Assembly: GCF_033343995.1 (NCBI RefSeq)
Contig: NZ_CP137573.1
Coordinates: 2,389,001 to 2,453,000, forward strand
Origin: Streptomyces sp. HUAS YS2
GTDB lineage: Bacteria; Actinomycetota; Actinomycetes; Streptomycetales; Streptomycetaceae
Reading direction: 5' to 3'
DNA: 64,000 nt
Shown here: positions 20,699-29,101 of the stretch, piece after piece
Position numbering within the stretch: the stretch's first letter is position 1
Layout: every line of letters begins with the position of its first letter
Position numbers and translations under genes: made by a program
Notes under the pieces: generated by a model
The model's database searches: none
Seen by the model: the letters and a program-made list of their open reading frames with translations, nothing else
What the model was told of the DNA's origin: nothing

Positions 20699-20938
20699 TC
20701 AGTTGTGTCCGCGAGGGGCGTGGCCTGCGGGGTTCTGGTTCTCGGTGTCCTGCGTCAGACCGCCACCGGTGCAGCTGGGCTGCTGGCCACCTGGTTGCTG
20801 GCCACCGTTGTTGGTACAGGAAATGTCGGTAGGAGTGATCTTGGCCTGGGCGACGTTTGCTCCGCCCACCCCGAGTGCGAACGCTGCGGCCGTCGCGGCT
20901 ATCGCCGCGCCAACCCTCTTCGATGTCATCCCGGTCAT
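20699..20938 (-). CDS. Small secreted protein, unknown
   Basis: A 79-residue precursor. The front (MTGMTSKRVGAAIAATAAAF, then ALGVGGANVAQA) is a clear Sec signal peptide with an AQA cleavage site near residue 32. The mature part of about 47 residues is hydrophilic, with two cysteines (ISCTNNGG and PSCTGGG) around a doubled GGQQP motif, and ends NPAGHAPRGHN. Upstream GGAGG is 11 bases from the ATG. It may be a cell-surface peptide of the mycelium; chaplin and rodlin signatures are absent. Function unknown. Confidence 0.75.
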   Translation of the reverse strand: MTGMTSKRVGAAIAATAAAFALGVGGANVAQAKITPTDISCTNNGGQQPGGQQPSCTGGGLTQDTENQNPAGHAPRGHN

Positions 20939-21193
20939 GACGGACTCAGCCTCCGGAGTTTCTCGCTTTGCGGCAGAGCGATCCGGACTGTCGCATCGAT
21001 CAAGATCAAGCCTTCTCAGGTCGGCTGTGCAATGTCAAGCCATTCGGGGCGATTGTGACAAAAGTAGCGAACTCCCCTAAATCGCAGGTGAAGGGCCCCG
21101 AGAGCCGACGGGCGTCGCGGAGCCGTCCCCGGGGCGGATCCCCAAACGGACGCTCACTCCTGGTGAGCGCTGTGCGGTCGTAAGCTGGGGAGC

Positions 21194-21568
21194 ATGACGG
21201 ACGCTCTCGTATTCGACGTGTTCGCGCGGGGGTGCACCTCGCGCGAGACGCTGGAGCATGCGACCGGGCGGTGGGGGGCGCTCACGCTGGCCGCGCTGCA
21301 CGAGGGCTCGTTCCGGTTCAACGAGCTGCGCCGCCGGGTCGACGGCGTCAGCGAGAAGATGCTCGCGCAGACCCTGCACGCCCTGGAGCGCGACGGCCTG
21401 GTGCACCGGGAGGCGCAGCCGGTGAATCCGCCGCGGGTCGACTACCGGCTGACGCCGCTCGGCGAGGATGTCGCGGAGCGGCTGACGGCGCTGATCGGGC
21501 TGGTCGAGGGCCGTATGCCGGAGGTCCTCGCGGCCAGGCGGACCTACGACGAGGCCCACGCGGACTAG
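21194..21568 (+). CDS. HxlR-family transcriptional regulator
   Basis: A 124-residue winged-helix regulator. The DNA-binding region shows [40 protein letters not shown] and [20 protein letters not shown], with the typical wing LTPLGE. Start ATG 21194. A single cysteine near the N-terminus ([12 protein letters not shown]) is where redox-sensing family members carry theirs, so thiol control is possible but not shown. The target is unknown. Its stop codon overlaps that of mutM, tail to tail. Confidence 0.9.
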   Translation: MTDALVFDVFARGCTSRETLEHATGRWGALTLAALHEGSFRFNELRRRVDGVSEKMLAQTLHALERDGLVHREAQPVNPPRVDYRLTPLGEDVAERLTALIGLVEGRMPEVLAARRTYDEAHAD

Positions 21569-22449
21569 GCGCTCGCGCGGGGCGGCCGCTGGCAGCGCGG
21601 GCAGAAGTAGCTCGACCGGTTCATCCACGGCCGGCGCCGCATCGGGGTCCCGCACCTGCGGCAGGGCTCGTCCTCGCGCCCGTACGCGTCCAGGGACCGG
21701 TCGAAGTAGCCGGACTCGCCGTTCACGTTGACGTAGAGGCTGTCGAAGCTGGTGCCGCCGGCGGCGAGCGCCGCGTTCATCACGTCCCGTACATGGCCGA
21801 GGAGTTCGGCCGAGCGCGGGCGGGTGAGGGTCGCGGTCGGCCGCTCGTAGTGCAGCTTGGACCGCCACAGCGCCTCGTCCGCGTAGATGTTGCCGACCCC
21901 GCTGATCAGCGACTGGTCGAGCAGCGCGCGCTTGACGGTGGTGCGGCGCAGCCGCAGCGCGGCCTGGAACGCGGCGTCGTCGAACGCCGGGTCCAGCGGG
22001 TCGCGGGCGATGTGCGCGATGACGTCCGGCAGGCCGTCCGGGGTGTTGTCGTGCAGCGACAGGCCGCCGAAGGTCCGCTGGTCGACGAAGCGCAGCTCGG
22101 TCCCGGCCGCGCCCGCGGCGGAGCCGCTGTCGGAATCCGTGAACCGCACCCTGATCCGCAGGTGCTTCTCGTCGGGCGCGTCGCTCGGCTGCACCAGCAG
22201 CTGGCCGCTCATCCCGAGGTGCCCGAGGACCGAGCTGTCCGTGTCGGCGAGCGGGATCCAGAGGTACTTGCCCCGGCGCATCGCCGTGCCGAGCCGGTGC
22301 CCGGTCAGCCGGGCCGCGAAGTCCACGCCGCCCGCCGGGTGCCGGCGCACGGCCCGCGGGTGCAGCACCTCGACCTCGGCGACGGTCCGTCCCGCGACCC
22401 ATCGCTCAAGACCCCGGCGTACGACCTCCACCTCGGGCAGCTCGGGCAC
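21565..22449 (-). CDS. mutM: Formamidopyrimidine-DNA glycosylase MutM/Fpg
   Basis: Base-excision repair enzyme removing 8-oxoguanine and formamidopyrimidines, with lyase activity. The 294-residue product starts [10 protein letters not shown], so the catalytic Pro2 and Glu3 are in place. [26 protein letters not shown] and the zinc finger [10 protein letters not shown]...YFCPRCQ at the C-terminus are complete. A short Ser/Gly/Ala stretch ([12 protein letters not shown]) enlarges a loop in the N-terminal domain. Separated from rnc by a terminator. Confidence 0.96.
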   Translation of the reverse strand: MPELPEVEVVRRGLERWVAGRTVAEVEVLHPRAVRRHPAGGVDFAARLTGHRLGTAMRRGKYLWIPLADTDSSVLGHLGMSGQLLVQPSDAPDEKHLRIRVRFTDSDSGSAAGAAGTELRFVDQRTFGGLSLHDNTPDGLPDVIAHIARDPLDPAFDDAAFQAALRLRRTTVKRALLDQSLISGVGNIYADEALWRSKLHYERPTATLTRPRSAELLGHVRDVMNAALAAGGTSFDSLYVNVNGESGYFDRSLDAYGREDEPCRRCGTPMRRRPWMNRSSYFCPRCQRPPRASA

Positions 22450-22524
22450 GGGGACTCCTCCGAAGGGGTGACGGGTTCGCTGCCCGCAGCCTACCGCCGG
22501 CCCGCGGGCCCCCGGAAAACAGCT

Positions 22525-22554
22525 CCGCCCGCCCCGGGGATCCGGGACGGGCGG
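22525..22554 (-). terminator. Terminator after rnc
   Basis: CCGCCCG and its complement (22525-22531, 22548-22554) with an inner GC stem; on the minus strand it is followed by AGCTGTTTTCC. It lies 21 bases past the rnc stop. Confidence 0.7.
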
Positions 22555-22575
22555 GATGTTCGAAGGAAGAGCGGG

Positions 22576-23379
22576 TCAGGCCGAGGGAAGATCGGCGGGC
22601 TTCGGCGCCCCGCCGTCCTGCTCGGACCCTGCGGCCTCGTCGGCCGCGGCCTTCGCCGCCGCCGCCTGCCGCTCGGTCGCGGCGGCCTTGATGGCCGTCC
22701 AGGCCGACTCGGCGGCCTGCTGCTCCGCTTCCTTCTTGCTGCGGCCGGTGCCGGTGCCGTACGAGACACCACCGACGCGGGCGGCAGCAGTGAAGGTCTT
22801 CTCGTGGTCCGGACCCTCCTCGCTGACGAGGTACTCCGGGACACCGAGACCCTCGGCCGCGGTCAGTTCCTGGAGACTGGTCTTCCAGTCCAGGCCTGCG
22901 CCGAGGTTCGAGGACTTCTCGATCAGCGGGTCGAAGAGCCGGTGCACCAGCTCGGACGCCGCGTCGAGACCCTGGTCGAGATAGACCGCGCCGATCACCG
23001 CTTCGAGGGTGTCGGCGAGGATGGACGCCTTGTCCCTGCCCCCGGTGCCCTCTTCGCCCCGGCCGAGCCGGATGAAGGAGCCGAGTTCGAGGCCGCGACC
23101 GACCTCCGCCAGCGCACGCGAATTGACCACCGCGGCCCGCAGCTTGGCCAGCTGGCCCTCGGGCAGGTCGGGGTGGGTGCGATACAGCGTGTCCGTGACC
23201 ACCAGGCCGAGCACGGAGTCCCCGAGGAACTCGAGCCGCTCGTTGGTGGGCAGGCCGCCGTTCTCGTACGCGTACGAGCGGTGGGTCAGCGCACGCACCA
23301 GAAGGGCGGACTCGAGCTGATACCCGAGCCGCCCTTCCAGAAGCGTGTGGGACGAGGCTGTGTTGACGTGGTCAGACAT
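22576..23379 (-). CDS. rnc: Ribonuclease III
   Basis: Double-strand-specific endoribonuclease for rRNA and mRNA processing; in S. coelicolor RNase III (AbsB) also affects antibiotic production. Start ATG 23379, 267 residues. The catalytic signature [16 protein letters not shown] is intact, with the second acidic cluster [16 protein letters not shown]. The dsRNA-binding domain follows ([33 protein letters not shown]). A lysine/alanine-rich tail of about 40 residues follows the dsRNA domain. It lies downstream of rpmF with a 19-base gap. Confidence 0.96.
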   Translation of the reverse strand: MSDHVNTASSHTLLEGRLGYQLESALLVRALTHRSYAYENGGLPTNERLEFLGDSVLGLVVTDTLYRTHPDLPEGQLAKLRAAVVNSRALAEVGRGLELGSFIRLGRGEEGTGGRDKASILADTLEAVIGAVYLDQGLDAASELVHRLFDPLIEKSSNLGAGLDWKTSLQELTAAEGLGVPEYLVSEEGPDHEKTFTAAARVGGVSYGTGTGRSKKEAEQQAAESAWTAIKAAATERQAAAAKAAADEAAGSEQDGGAPKPADLPSA

Positions 23380-23398
23380 CGTGCCTCTCACCAGCCAC

Positions 23399-23572
23399 TC
23401 AGACCGAGAGGACCTGGCGCTTGTTGTAGGTGCCGCAGCTCGGGCACGCGATGTGCTGCTGCTTCGGCTCCTGGCAACGCTCACACGAAACCAGGGTGGG
23501 GACCGCAGCCTTCCACTGCGACCGGCGGTGGCGCGTGTTGCTGCGCGACATCTTCCGCTTCGGAACAGCCAC
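23399..23572 (-). CDS. rpmF: 50S ribosomal protein L32
   Basis: A 57-residue ribosomal protein starting [20 protein letters not shown] from GTG 23572. Four cysteines in two CxxC pairs (CERC and CPSC, residues 30/33 and 43/46) make the zinc-ribbon form. It follows the YceD-like gene with only two bases between stop and start codons, the usual yceD-rpmF pairing, and precedes rnc. Confidence 0.96.
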   Translation of the reverse strand: MAVPKRKMSRSNTRHRRSQWKAAVPTLVSCERCQEPKQQHIACPSCGTYNKRQVLSV

Positions 23573-23574
23573 GG

Positions 23575-24228
23575 CTACTTCTCCTGCTTCTCGGCGGCGC
23601 TTCGGACGTCCCCGTCAGAGGCTTTGCCGCTCATGTTGTCCTTCTCATCGGTTCCCAGCGAACCGGCGAGTCCCTGCAGTGCCGCCCAACGGATGTCGAC
23701 GGCGTCGTGGTGGTGGTCCGGGTTGTCGTTCAGGTTGATTCCGCACTCGGAACACAGACCTTCACAGTCCTCCCGGCACACCGGCTGCATCGGCAGTGCG
23801 AGCACCACCGCATCCCGCAGCACGGGTTCGAGGTCGAACATGCCGTCCTCGAGGGGGATCATGTCCTCGTCGTCCTCGGCTTCGTCACCCGCGGCCGCCT
23901 TGGAGCGGCCCCGGTCGTCGGAGTCGGGGTACGAGAACATCTCCTGGAAGTCCACGTCGAGGTCGAGCTCGACGGGCTCCAGACACCTTACGCACTCCCC
24001 CTCGGCCGATGCACGGGCGGTGCCTGTGACAAGCACCCCTTCCATGACCGACTCCAGGCGGAGCTGCAGCTCGACGGGCGTGCCCTGCGGCACCCCGACG
24101 ACCCCTTCGACACCGAGGTCGCGAGGCGCCTCGACCGAACGCGAGATCCGCTGCATGGCACCAGGACGCCGCCCCAGCTCGTGCGTGTCGAACACGAGGG
24201 GGTTGCGGTGGTCGAGGCGCGTGCTCAG
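23575..24228 (-). CDS. YceD/DUF177-family protein
   Basis: A 217-residue conserved protein of the family found beside rpmF; it has been linked to 23S rRNA accumulation in other organisms, with mechanism unknown. Diagnostic parts are [40 protein letters not shown] and a C-terminal [17 protein letters not shown], so four to five cysteines may bind metal. The start is debatable: the reading shown begins at CTG 24228 ([14 protein letters not shown]), the only initiation-like codon with a Shine-Dalgarno site (AGGA, six bases away). The next GTG (24195) has none. An acidic stretch ([15 protein letters not shown]) sits mid-protein. Confidence 0.85.
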   Translation of the reverse strand: MSTRLDHRNPLVFDTHELGRRPGAMQRISRSVEAPRDLGVEGVVGVPQGTPVELQLRLESVMEGVLVTGTARASAEGECVRCLEPVELDLDVDFQEMFSYPDSDDRGRSKAAAGDEAEDDEDMIPLEDGMFDLEPVLRDAVVLALPMQPVCREDCEGLCSECGINLNDNPDHHHDAVDIRWAALQGLAGSLGTDEKDNMSGKASDGDVRSAAEKQEK

Positions 24229-24356
24229 GGCTCTTCCTGCTTTCGGAATCGTGTGGGGGCTGCCGCGCTCGCATGAAGCGGGCAGCGCGGATCGCGGGCA
24301 TACGCGCGACCGAAGGGCCAGGATACTGGACGCTTCGCTCAGGGCCCAATCCGGGC

Positions 24357-25457
24357 CTACTGCCCCTGTTCGTAGCGGCGCAGCTGCTCCAGGTCGATCA
24401 TGCCGGTGTCGAAGAAGCTGGTCTCGTCCAGCGAGCCGGCCTGCGGCTGGTGCTGCGGCTGCTGCTGTTGGTAGCCGTACGGATCGGGCTGCTGGTGCTG
24501 CGCAGCATAGGGCGCGGCATAAGCCGCTCCGGTGGAGCCGTCGCCTGCGACGGAGTAAGGATCGGCCTGCTGGTAGGCGTACGGATCCTGCGCAGCATAG
24601 GGCGCGGCGTAAGCCGCTCCGGTGGAGCCGTTGCCTGCAACGGAGTACGCGTCCTGCGCCGGGGCCTGCTGCGCCGCGTACCCGTACGGATCGGGCTGCT
24701 GCGCGGGGATCTGCGCCGGCTGGGGCTCCGGGTCGGCCAGCTCGGCGAGGCCGGCCAGGTAGTCCGCGTCGCTGGTGTGCACCGCGCCGGCCGCGTCCTG
24801 GGCGGCCATGTGCGCGCCGAGCTCGTCGGTGGCGATCCGGCCGTGCAGCTTCTGCCGACCGCGGCCGACGGCCTCCAGGGTCTTGCTGAGGACCGCCTCG
24901 AAGGCGCCCAGCTTGGCGTCCACGTACTCGTCGGCCCGCTGGATCAGGGTCTGCGGGTCGGCGGTGTACTCCGGGGCGTCCTCGTCGGCGTAGCCGTGCT
25001 CGTCCAGGCCGGGGCCGCGGCCGAGGAGCTTCTCCCGGCCGCGGTCGACGGAGCCGATGGTCTTGTTGAGGACGACCTCGAAGTTGGCGAGCTTGGAGTC
25101 GACGTAGTCGTCGGCCTCGGCGCGGATCTCTTCCGCCTCCCGGCGGGCGTCGGTGAGGATCCGGTCGGCCTCGTCCTGGGACTGCCGGGCGACCTGGGTG
25201 TCGGAGACGAGCGAGCCGCGTTCGGCATGGGCGGCCTCGATGATCCGCTCGGCCTCCAGGCGGGCCTGCTCGACCATCTGCTCCCGGCCGCCGATCAGCT
25301 CCTGGGCCTGGGCCAGCGAGCCGGGCAGAGCCTGCCGCACCTCTTCGAGCATGGCGAGCAGTTCGGCGCGGTTGACCACGCAGGACGCCGACATGGGCAT
25401 GGAGCGGGCGCTCTGTACGGCCGAGACGATCTCGTCGAGCTTCTTCTGCACGTCCAC
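24357..25457 (-). CDS. DivIVA-like coiled-coil cell-division protein
   Basis: A 366-residue cytoplasmic protein often annotated as a cell-division initiation protein. Start ATG 25457 (MDVQKKLDEIVSAVQSARSM). Residues 40-210 are long coiled coil with DivIVA-like heptads (EQARLEAERIIEAAHAERGS, ILTDARREAEEIRAEADDYV) and a duplicated DxYVDxKLxxFExVLxKT block (near 117 and 175). The last 150 residues are low-complexity Pro/Gln/Tyr/Ala, with a 30-residue tandem repeat containing YSVAGDGSTGAAYAAPYAAQ. Such proteins scaffold polar growth in streptomycetes; the specific role here is unknown. It lies between coaD and the YceD-like gene. Confidence 0.85.
   Translation of the reverse strand: MDVQKKLDEIVSAVQSARSMPMSASCVVNRAELLAMLEEVRQALPGSLAQAQELIGGREQMVEQARLEAERIIEAAHAERGSLVSDTQVARQSQDEADRILTDARREAEEIRAEADDYVDSKLANFEVVLNKTIGSVDRGREKLLGRGPGLDEHGYADEDAPEYTADPQTLIQRADEYVDAKLGAFEAVLSKTLEAVGRGRQKLHGRIATDELGAHMAAQDAAGAVHTSDADYLAGLAELADPEPQPAQIPAQQPDPYGYAAQQAPAQDAYSVAGNGSTGAAYAAPYAAQDPYAYQQADPYSVAGDGSTGAAYAAPYAAQHQQPDPYGYQQQQPQHQPQAGSLDETSFFDTGMIDLEQLRRYEQGQ
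24499..24655 (-). repeat. 90-base tandem repeat in the DivIVA-like gene
   Basis: Two almost identical copies 90 bases apart (anchor CGCAGCATAGGGCGCGGC at 24501 and, with one base changed, 24591) encode a 30-residue unit. In-frame, coding, and confined to the disordered C-terminal tail. Confidence 0.85.
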
Positions 25458-25547
25458 CTGGTGCTCGCCACTCTCTACAGCTGGATGGAGACGGACGGGA
25501 CGACTGTAAGGGCAGTCGGCGCCGCTCCGACACCGGGTGACGGACTG

Positions 25548-26066
25548 TCAGCGGTCGTTGCGCTCCGCGAGCCGCTCGGTCAGCCGGGACAGCACGGCCG
25601 GCGGTACGAGGTGGGAGACGTCGCCGCCCCAGGCCGCGACCTCCTTGACCAGGGAGGACGACAGGAAGCTGTACGTCGGGTTGGTGGGCACGAACAGCGT
25701 CTCGACCCCGGACAGGCCGTTGTTCATCTGCGCCATCTGGAGCTCGTAGTCGAAGTCGCTGACGGCCCGCAGGCCCTTCACGATGGCCGGGATGTCGCGC
25801 TGCTTGCAGAAGTCGACCAGGAGCCCGTGGAAGGCCTCCACCTCGACGTTGCCGAAGTCGGCGGTGACCTCGCGGATGAGCTCGATCCGCTCGTCGACGG
25901 TGAACAGCCCCTGCTTGGACTGGTTGATCATCACCGCGACGTGCACGACGTCGTACAGCTTGGAGGCGCGGGCGATGATGTCGAGATGTCCGTTGGTGAT
26001 GGGGTCGAATGACCCGGGACAAACGGCGCGGCGCAACTTGGGTCCCTCGCTCTCCGGTCCGGTCAT
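25548..26066 (-). CDS. coaD: Phosphopantetheine adenylyltransferase CoaD
   Basis: Fourth step of coenzyme A synthesis: ATP plus 4'-phosphopantetheine to dephospho-CoA. The core is complete: [20 protein letters not shown] with the HxGH-type [26 protein letters not shown], and [17 protein letters not shown] at the end. The ATG at 26066 overlaps the rsmD stop as ATGA, giving 172 residues; this is about 12 longer than usual because of a short N-terminal extension ([12 protein letters not shown]). Confidence 0.95.
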   Translation of the reverse strand: MTGPESEGPKLRRAVCPGSFDPITNGHLDIIARASKLYDVVHVAVMINQSKQGLFTVDERIELIREVTADFGNVEVEAFHGLLVDFCKQRDIPAIVKGLRAVSDFDYELQMAQMNNGLSGVETLFVPTNPTYSFLSSSLVKEVAAWGGDVSHLVPPAVLSRLTERLAERNDR

Positions 26067-26647
26067 CGTGCGTCTTCGCACGTAGAGGCGGCGCGACCGT
26101 ACCAAAACGTTCCCTCGCCGTAGCGACGGGCCCGCAGCGGCTCGAAACCGGCCGGCCAGAGGAATTCCCCGCCTCTGGTGCTGCGCTCCACGGTGACGAC
26201 GGCGTCGCCGGTGAGCCAGCCCCCCGAGCGGAGTGTGAGCAGTATCTCGCGAAGATCGTCGTCGGAGACGGCGTACGGCGGGTCGAGGAAGACCAGGTCA
26301 TAAGGGGCGCCGGGCGGCGGACCCGTCACGATCTGTTCCGCTTTGCCGGTACGGGCGTCGGCACCGGGCAGCCCGAGCGAGCGGACGTTCTCCCGCACGG
26401 TCCGAGCGGCCCGCTGGTCGGCCTCGACGAGCAGCGCGTGGGCAGCGCCCCGCGAAAGGGCCTCCAGGCCGACGGCGCCGGACCCGGCGTACAGATCGGC
26501 CACACGCACGCCCTCCAGCGTGCCGAGGAGTGCCTCCCAGGTGGAGAACAGGCCCTCACGCGCCCGGTCGGAGGTGGGTCGGGTGCCGGTGCCCGGCGGC
26601 ACGGCGAGGCGGCGTCCGCCGGCGGTGCCGGCGATCACGCGGGTCAT
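26063..26647 (-). CDS. rsmD: 16S rRNA (guanine(966)-N2)-methyltransferase RsmD
   Basis: SAM-dependent methyltransferase of small-subunit rRNA. 194 residues from ATG 26647 ([20 protein letters not shown]). SAM motif I is [20 protein letters not shown] and the catalytic DPPY is in [12 protein letters not shown]. Followed by coaD in a four-base overlap, the common rsmD-coaD pairing. RecG ends upstream with a 49-base gap. Confidence 0.95.
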   Translation of the reverse strand: MTRVIAGTAGGRRLAVPPGTGTRPTSDRAREGLFSTWEALLGTLEGVRVADLYAGSGAVGLEALSRGAAHALLVEADQRAARTVRENVRSLGLPGADARTGKAEQIVTGPPPGAPYDLVFLDPPYAVSDDDLREILLTLRSGGWLTGDAVVTVERSTRGGEFLWPAGFEPLRARRYGEGTFWYGRAASTCEDAR

Positions 26648-26696
26648 CTGAGGTCCTGTCCTTGGCGGGGATCTGTGCCTCCACGATAGGCCGCGG

Positions 26697-28874
26697 TCAC
26701 CCCTTCTCCAGGAACTCCTCCCGCTCCTTGTCGAGAAGCGCGTCCAGAGCGACGCGCAGCTCCGGATGGGACGCGAGCTCCGGATCCGCCGCGACGACGG
26801 CGGTGGCCTCCTCGCGGGCCGCCGCGATGACGTCCTCGTCGTCGATGACGGCGAGCATCCGCAGACTGGACTTCACCCCCGACTGCGCCTGCCCCAGCAC
26901 ATCACCCTCGCGCCGCTGTTCCAGGTCGATCCGGGACAGCTCGAACCCGTCCAACGTCGAAGCGACAGCACCCAGCCGCTGCCGGGCCGGCGAGGCCTCG
27001 GGCATCTCCGTCACCAACAGACACAACCCCGCCGCGGCCCCACGCCCGACCCGCCCCCGCAACTGATGAAGCTGGGAGACCCCGAAGCGATCCGCATCCA
27101 TGATCACCATGGCGGTGGCATTGGGCACGTTCACGCCCACCTCGATGACCGTCGTGGCCACCAGCACATCGACTTCGCCGCCGGCGAACCGCCGCATCAC
27201 CGAGTCCTTGTCATCGGGATGCATACGCCCGTGGAGGACCTCCACCCGCAGCCCGGCCAGCGGCCCGGCGGCCAGCTTCTCGGCGACCTCCAAGACGGCG
27301 AGCGGCGGCCGCTTCTCGGCCTCGTCCTCGGCCGAGGGCTTCCGCTTCGGCTCCTCCTCGTCACCGATCCGAGGACATACGACATAGGCCTGATGCCCGC
27401 TCTCGACCTCCTCCCGCACCCGCTCCCAGGCCCGGGCGAGGAAATGCGGCTTGTCCGCCGCGGGCACCACATGACTGGCGATGGGCGACCGCCCGGCCGG
27501 CAACTGATCGAGAACGGACGTCTCCAGATCCCCGAACACCGTCATGGCGACGGTCCGAGGAATGGGAGTGGCGGTCATCACCAACAGATGCGGCGGCTGC
27601 TTCCCCTTCCCCCGCAGCGCGTCCCGCTGCTCCACCCCGAACCGATGCTGCTCATCGACGACAACGAGCCCCAGATCGTGGAACTGGACCTTGTCCTCGA
27701 TGAGCGCGTGAGTGCCGATGACGATCCCGGCCTCACCGGTGACCAGATCGAGAAGCGCCTGCCGCCGCGCCGCAGCGCCCATGGACCCGGTGAGCAGCAC
27801 GACCTTGGTGGCGTGCTCGACCCCGCCGAGCATCCCGCCCTCGGCGAGCTCGCCCATCATCTCGGTGACGGACCGATGGTGTTGCTGCGCGAGCACCTCG
27901 GTAGGCGCCAACATCGCGGCCTGCCCCCCGGCATCGACGACAGCGAGCATGGCCCGCAGCGCGACCATGGTCTTTCCGCTACCGACCTCGCCCTGCAGAA
28001 GCCGATGCATCGGATGCTCAGTGGCGAGATCACCGAAGATCTCGCGGGACACGTTCTGCTGCCCCTCCGTCAACGTGAACGGCAGCTTGGCGTCGAAGGC
28101 GGAGAGCAACCCGTCCTCGGCCGGTCTCCGCGCGACGGCGGGCAGTTGACCGTCCGCATGCCGCCGCCGAGCCAGCGCCACCTGGAGGACGAACGCCTCG
28201 TCCCACTTGAGCCGCTCCCGAGCCTCCTCGATGTCGGCCTTGGTCCGAGGCCGGTGAACCTTCCGCAGCGCATCCGCCAGCTCGGCGAGTCCCCGCCCCT
28301 CCCGCAAGGTGGTCGGCAGGGGATCGACGGCCTCGACGACACTGGGCAACGCCGCATCGACGGCCTTGGCGATCTTCCAGGACTCCAGCTTGGTCGTGGC
28401 GGGATAGATCGGAATGAGCGCCCCGGCCCAGGCGTCCACGTCCTCGTCACCATCGCCCCGAAGCAGCTCATAGGCAGGATGAGCGAGCTGCAGCTTCCGG
28501 TTGAACAGCGACACCTTCCCGGCGAACATGGCCCGGGTCCCCGGCAGCAGCTCCTTGTGCGGCTTGTGCACGCCCTTCCCGAAGAAGACCAGCTGCACCC
28601 GCCCGCTGCCGTCCGTGATCGTCACCTCGAGCCGCTGCCCCCGCCCCCGGGCCCCGTTGAAGGTGTGCAGACGGGCCTCGGCGACCTGCGCGACCACGGT
28701 CACATGCTCGTCGAGCGGCAGCTCGGACAGGGCGGTCAGCTCACCCCGCTCGGCATACCGCCGCGGATAGTGATGCAGCAGGTCCCCGACCGTATGCAGG
28801 TCGAGGGCCTCGGCCATGACCTTGGCGGTGGGAGGGCCGAGGACCTTCTTGAGGGGTTCGTCGAGCGCAGGCAC
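26697..28874 (-). CDS. recG: ATP-dependent DNA helicase RecG
   Basis: Branch-migrating helicase that rescues stalled forks. The GTG at 28874 (VPALDEPLKKVLGPPTAKVM) gives 725 residues; upstream codons to 29090 are open but do not look like RecG. The N-terminal wedge/OB region leads into the helicase domain: LQGEVGSGKTMVALRAMLAV (Walker A), MLAPTEVLAQQHHRSV, VVVDEQHRFGVEQRDAL (the DEQH box), LVMTATPIPRTVAMTVFGDL, and QLRGRVGRGAAAGLCLL. All motifs appear intact. The gap of 227 bases to the kinase gene upstream shows no gene. Confidence 0.95.
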   Translation of the reverse strand: MPALDEPLKKVLGPPTAKVMAEALDLHTVGDLLHHYPRRYAERGELTALSELPLDEHVTVVAQVAEARLHTFNGARGRGQRLEVTITDGSGRVQLVFFGKGVHKPHKELLPGTRAMFAGKVSLFNRKLQLAHPAYELLRGDGDEDVDAWAGALIPIYPATTKLESWKIAKAVDAALPSVVEAVDPLPTTLREGRGLAELADALRKVHRPRTKADIEEARERLKWDEAFVLQVALARRRHADGQLPAVARRPAEDGLLSAFDAKLPFTLTEGQQNVSREIFGDLATEHPMHRLLQGEVGSGKTMVALRAMLAVVDAGGQAAMLAPTEVLAQQHHRSVTEMMGELAEGGMLGGVEHATKVVLLTGSMGAAARRQALLDLVTGEAGIVIGTHALIEDKVQFHDLGLVVVDEQHRFGVEQRDALRGKGKQPPHLLVMTATPIPRTVAMTVFGDLETSVLDQLPAGRSPIASHVVPAADKPHFLARAWERVREEVESGHQAYVVCPRIGDEEEPKRKPSAEDEAEKRPPLAVLEVAEKLAAGPLAGLRVEVLHGRMHPDDKDSVMRRFAGGEVDVLVATTVIEVGVNVPNATAMVIMDADRFGVSQLHQLRGRVGRGAAAGLCLLVTEMPEASPARQRLGAVASTLDGFELSRIDLEQRREGDVLGQAQSGVKSSLRMLAVIDDEDVIAAAREEATAVVAADPELASHPELRVALDALLDKEREEFLEKG

Positions 28875-29101
28875 GGTTCCATTCCACACCACAGGACCGA
28901 CAACCAAGGGGTGCCACGGACGGGAGCGGGGGACGTGGAGGGGGTCGCGTTCGGGACGTAAAGCGTGATTTGTGGCGCTTCGAACGAAACGCTCACCGAG
29001 CAGCAAACTCGCACGCGCCGTAGATCGTGCAGTCCCGAATGCGACCCCGGAACGTCCCGCGCGACACCACAGACCGGCACCGACACGCACCCCACCGGCG
29101 C

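Noticed and set aside
24499-24655. Two 90-base repeats considered as a CRISPR or mobile remnant
   Set aside because: Only two copies, in-frame and in the low-complexity tail of a coding gene; no cas genes anywhere.
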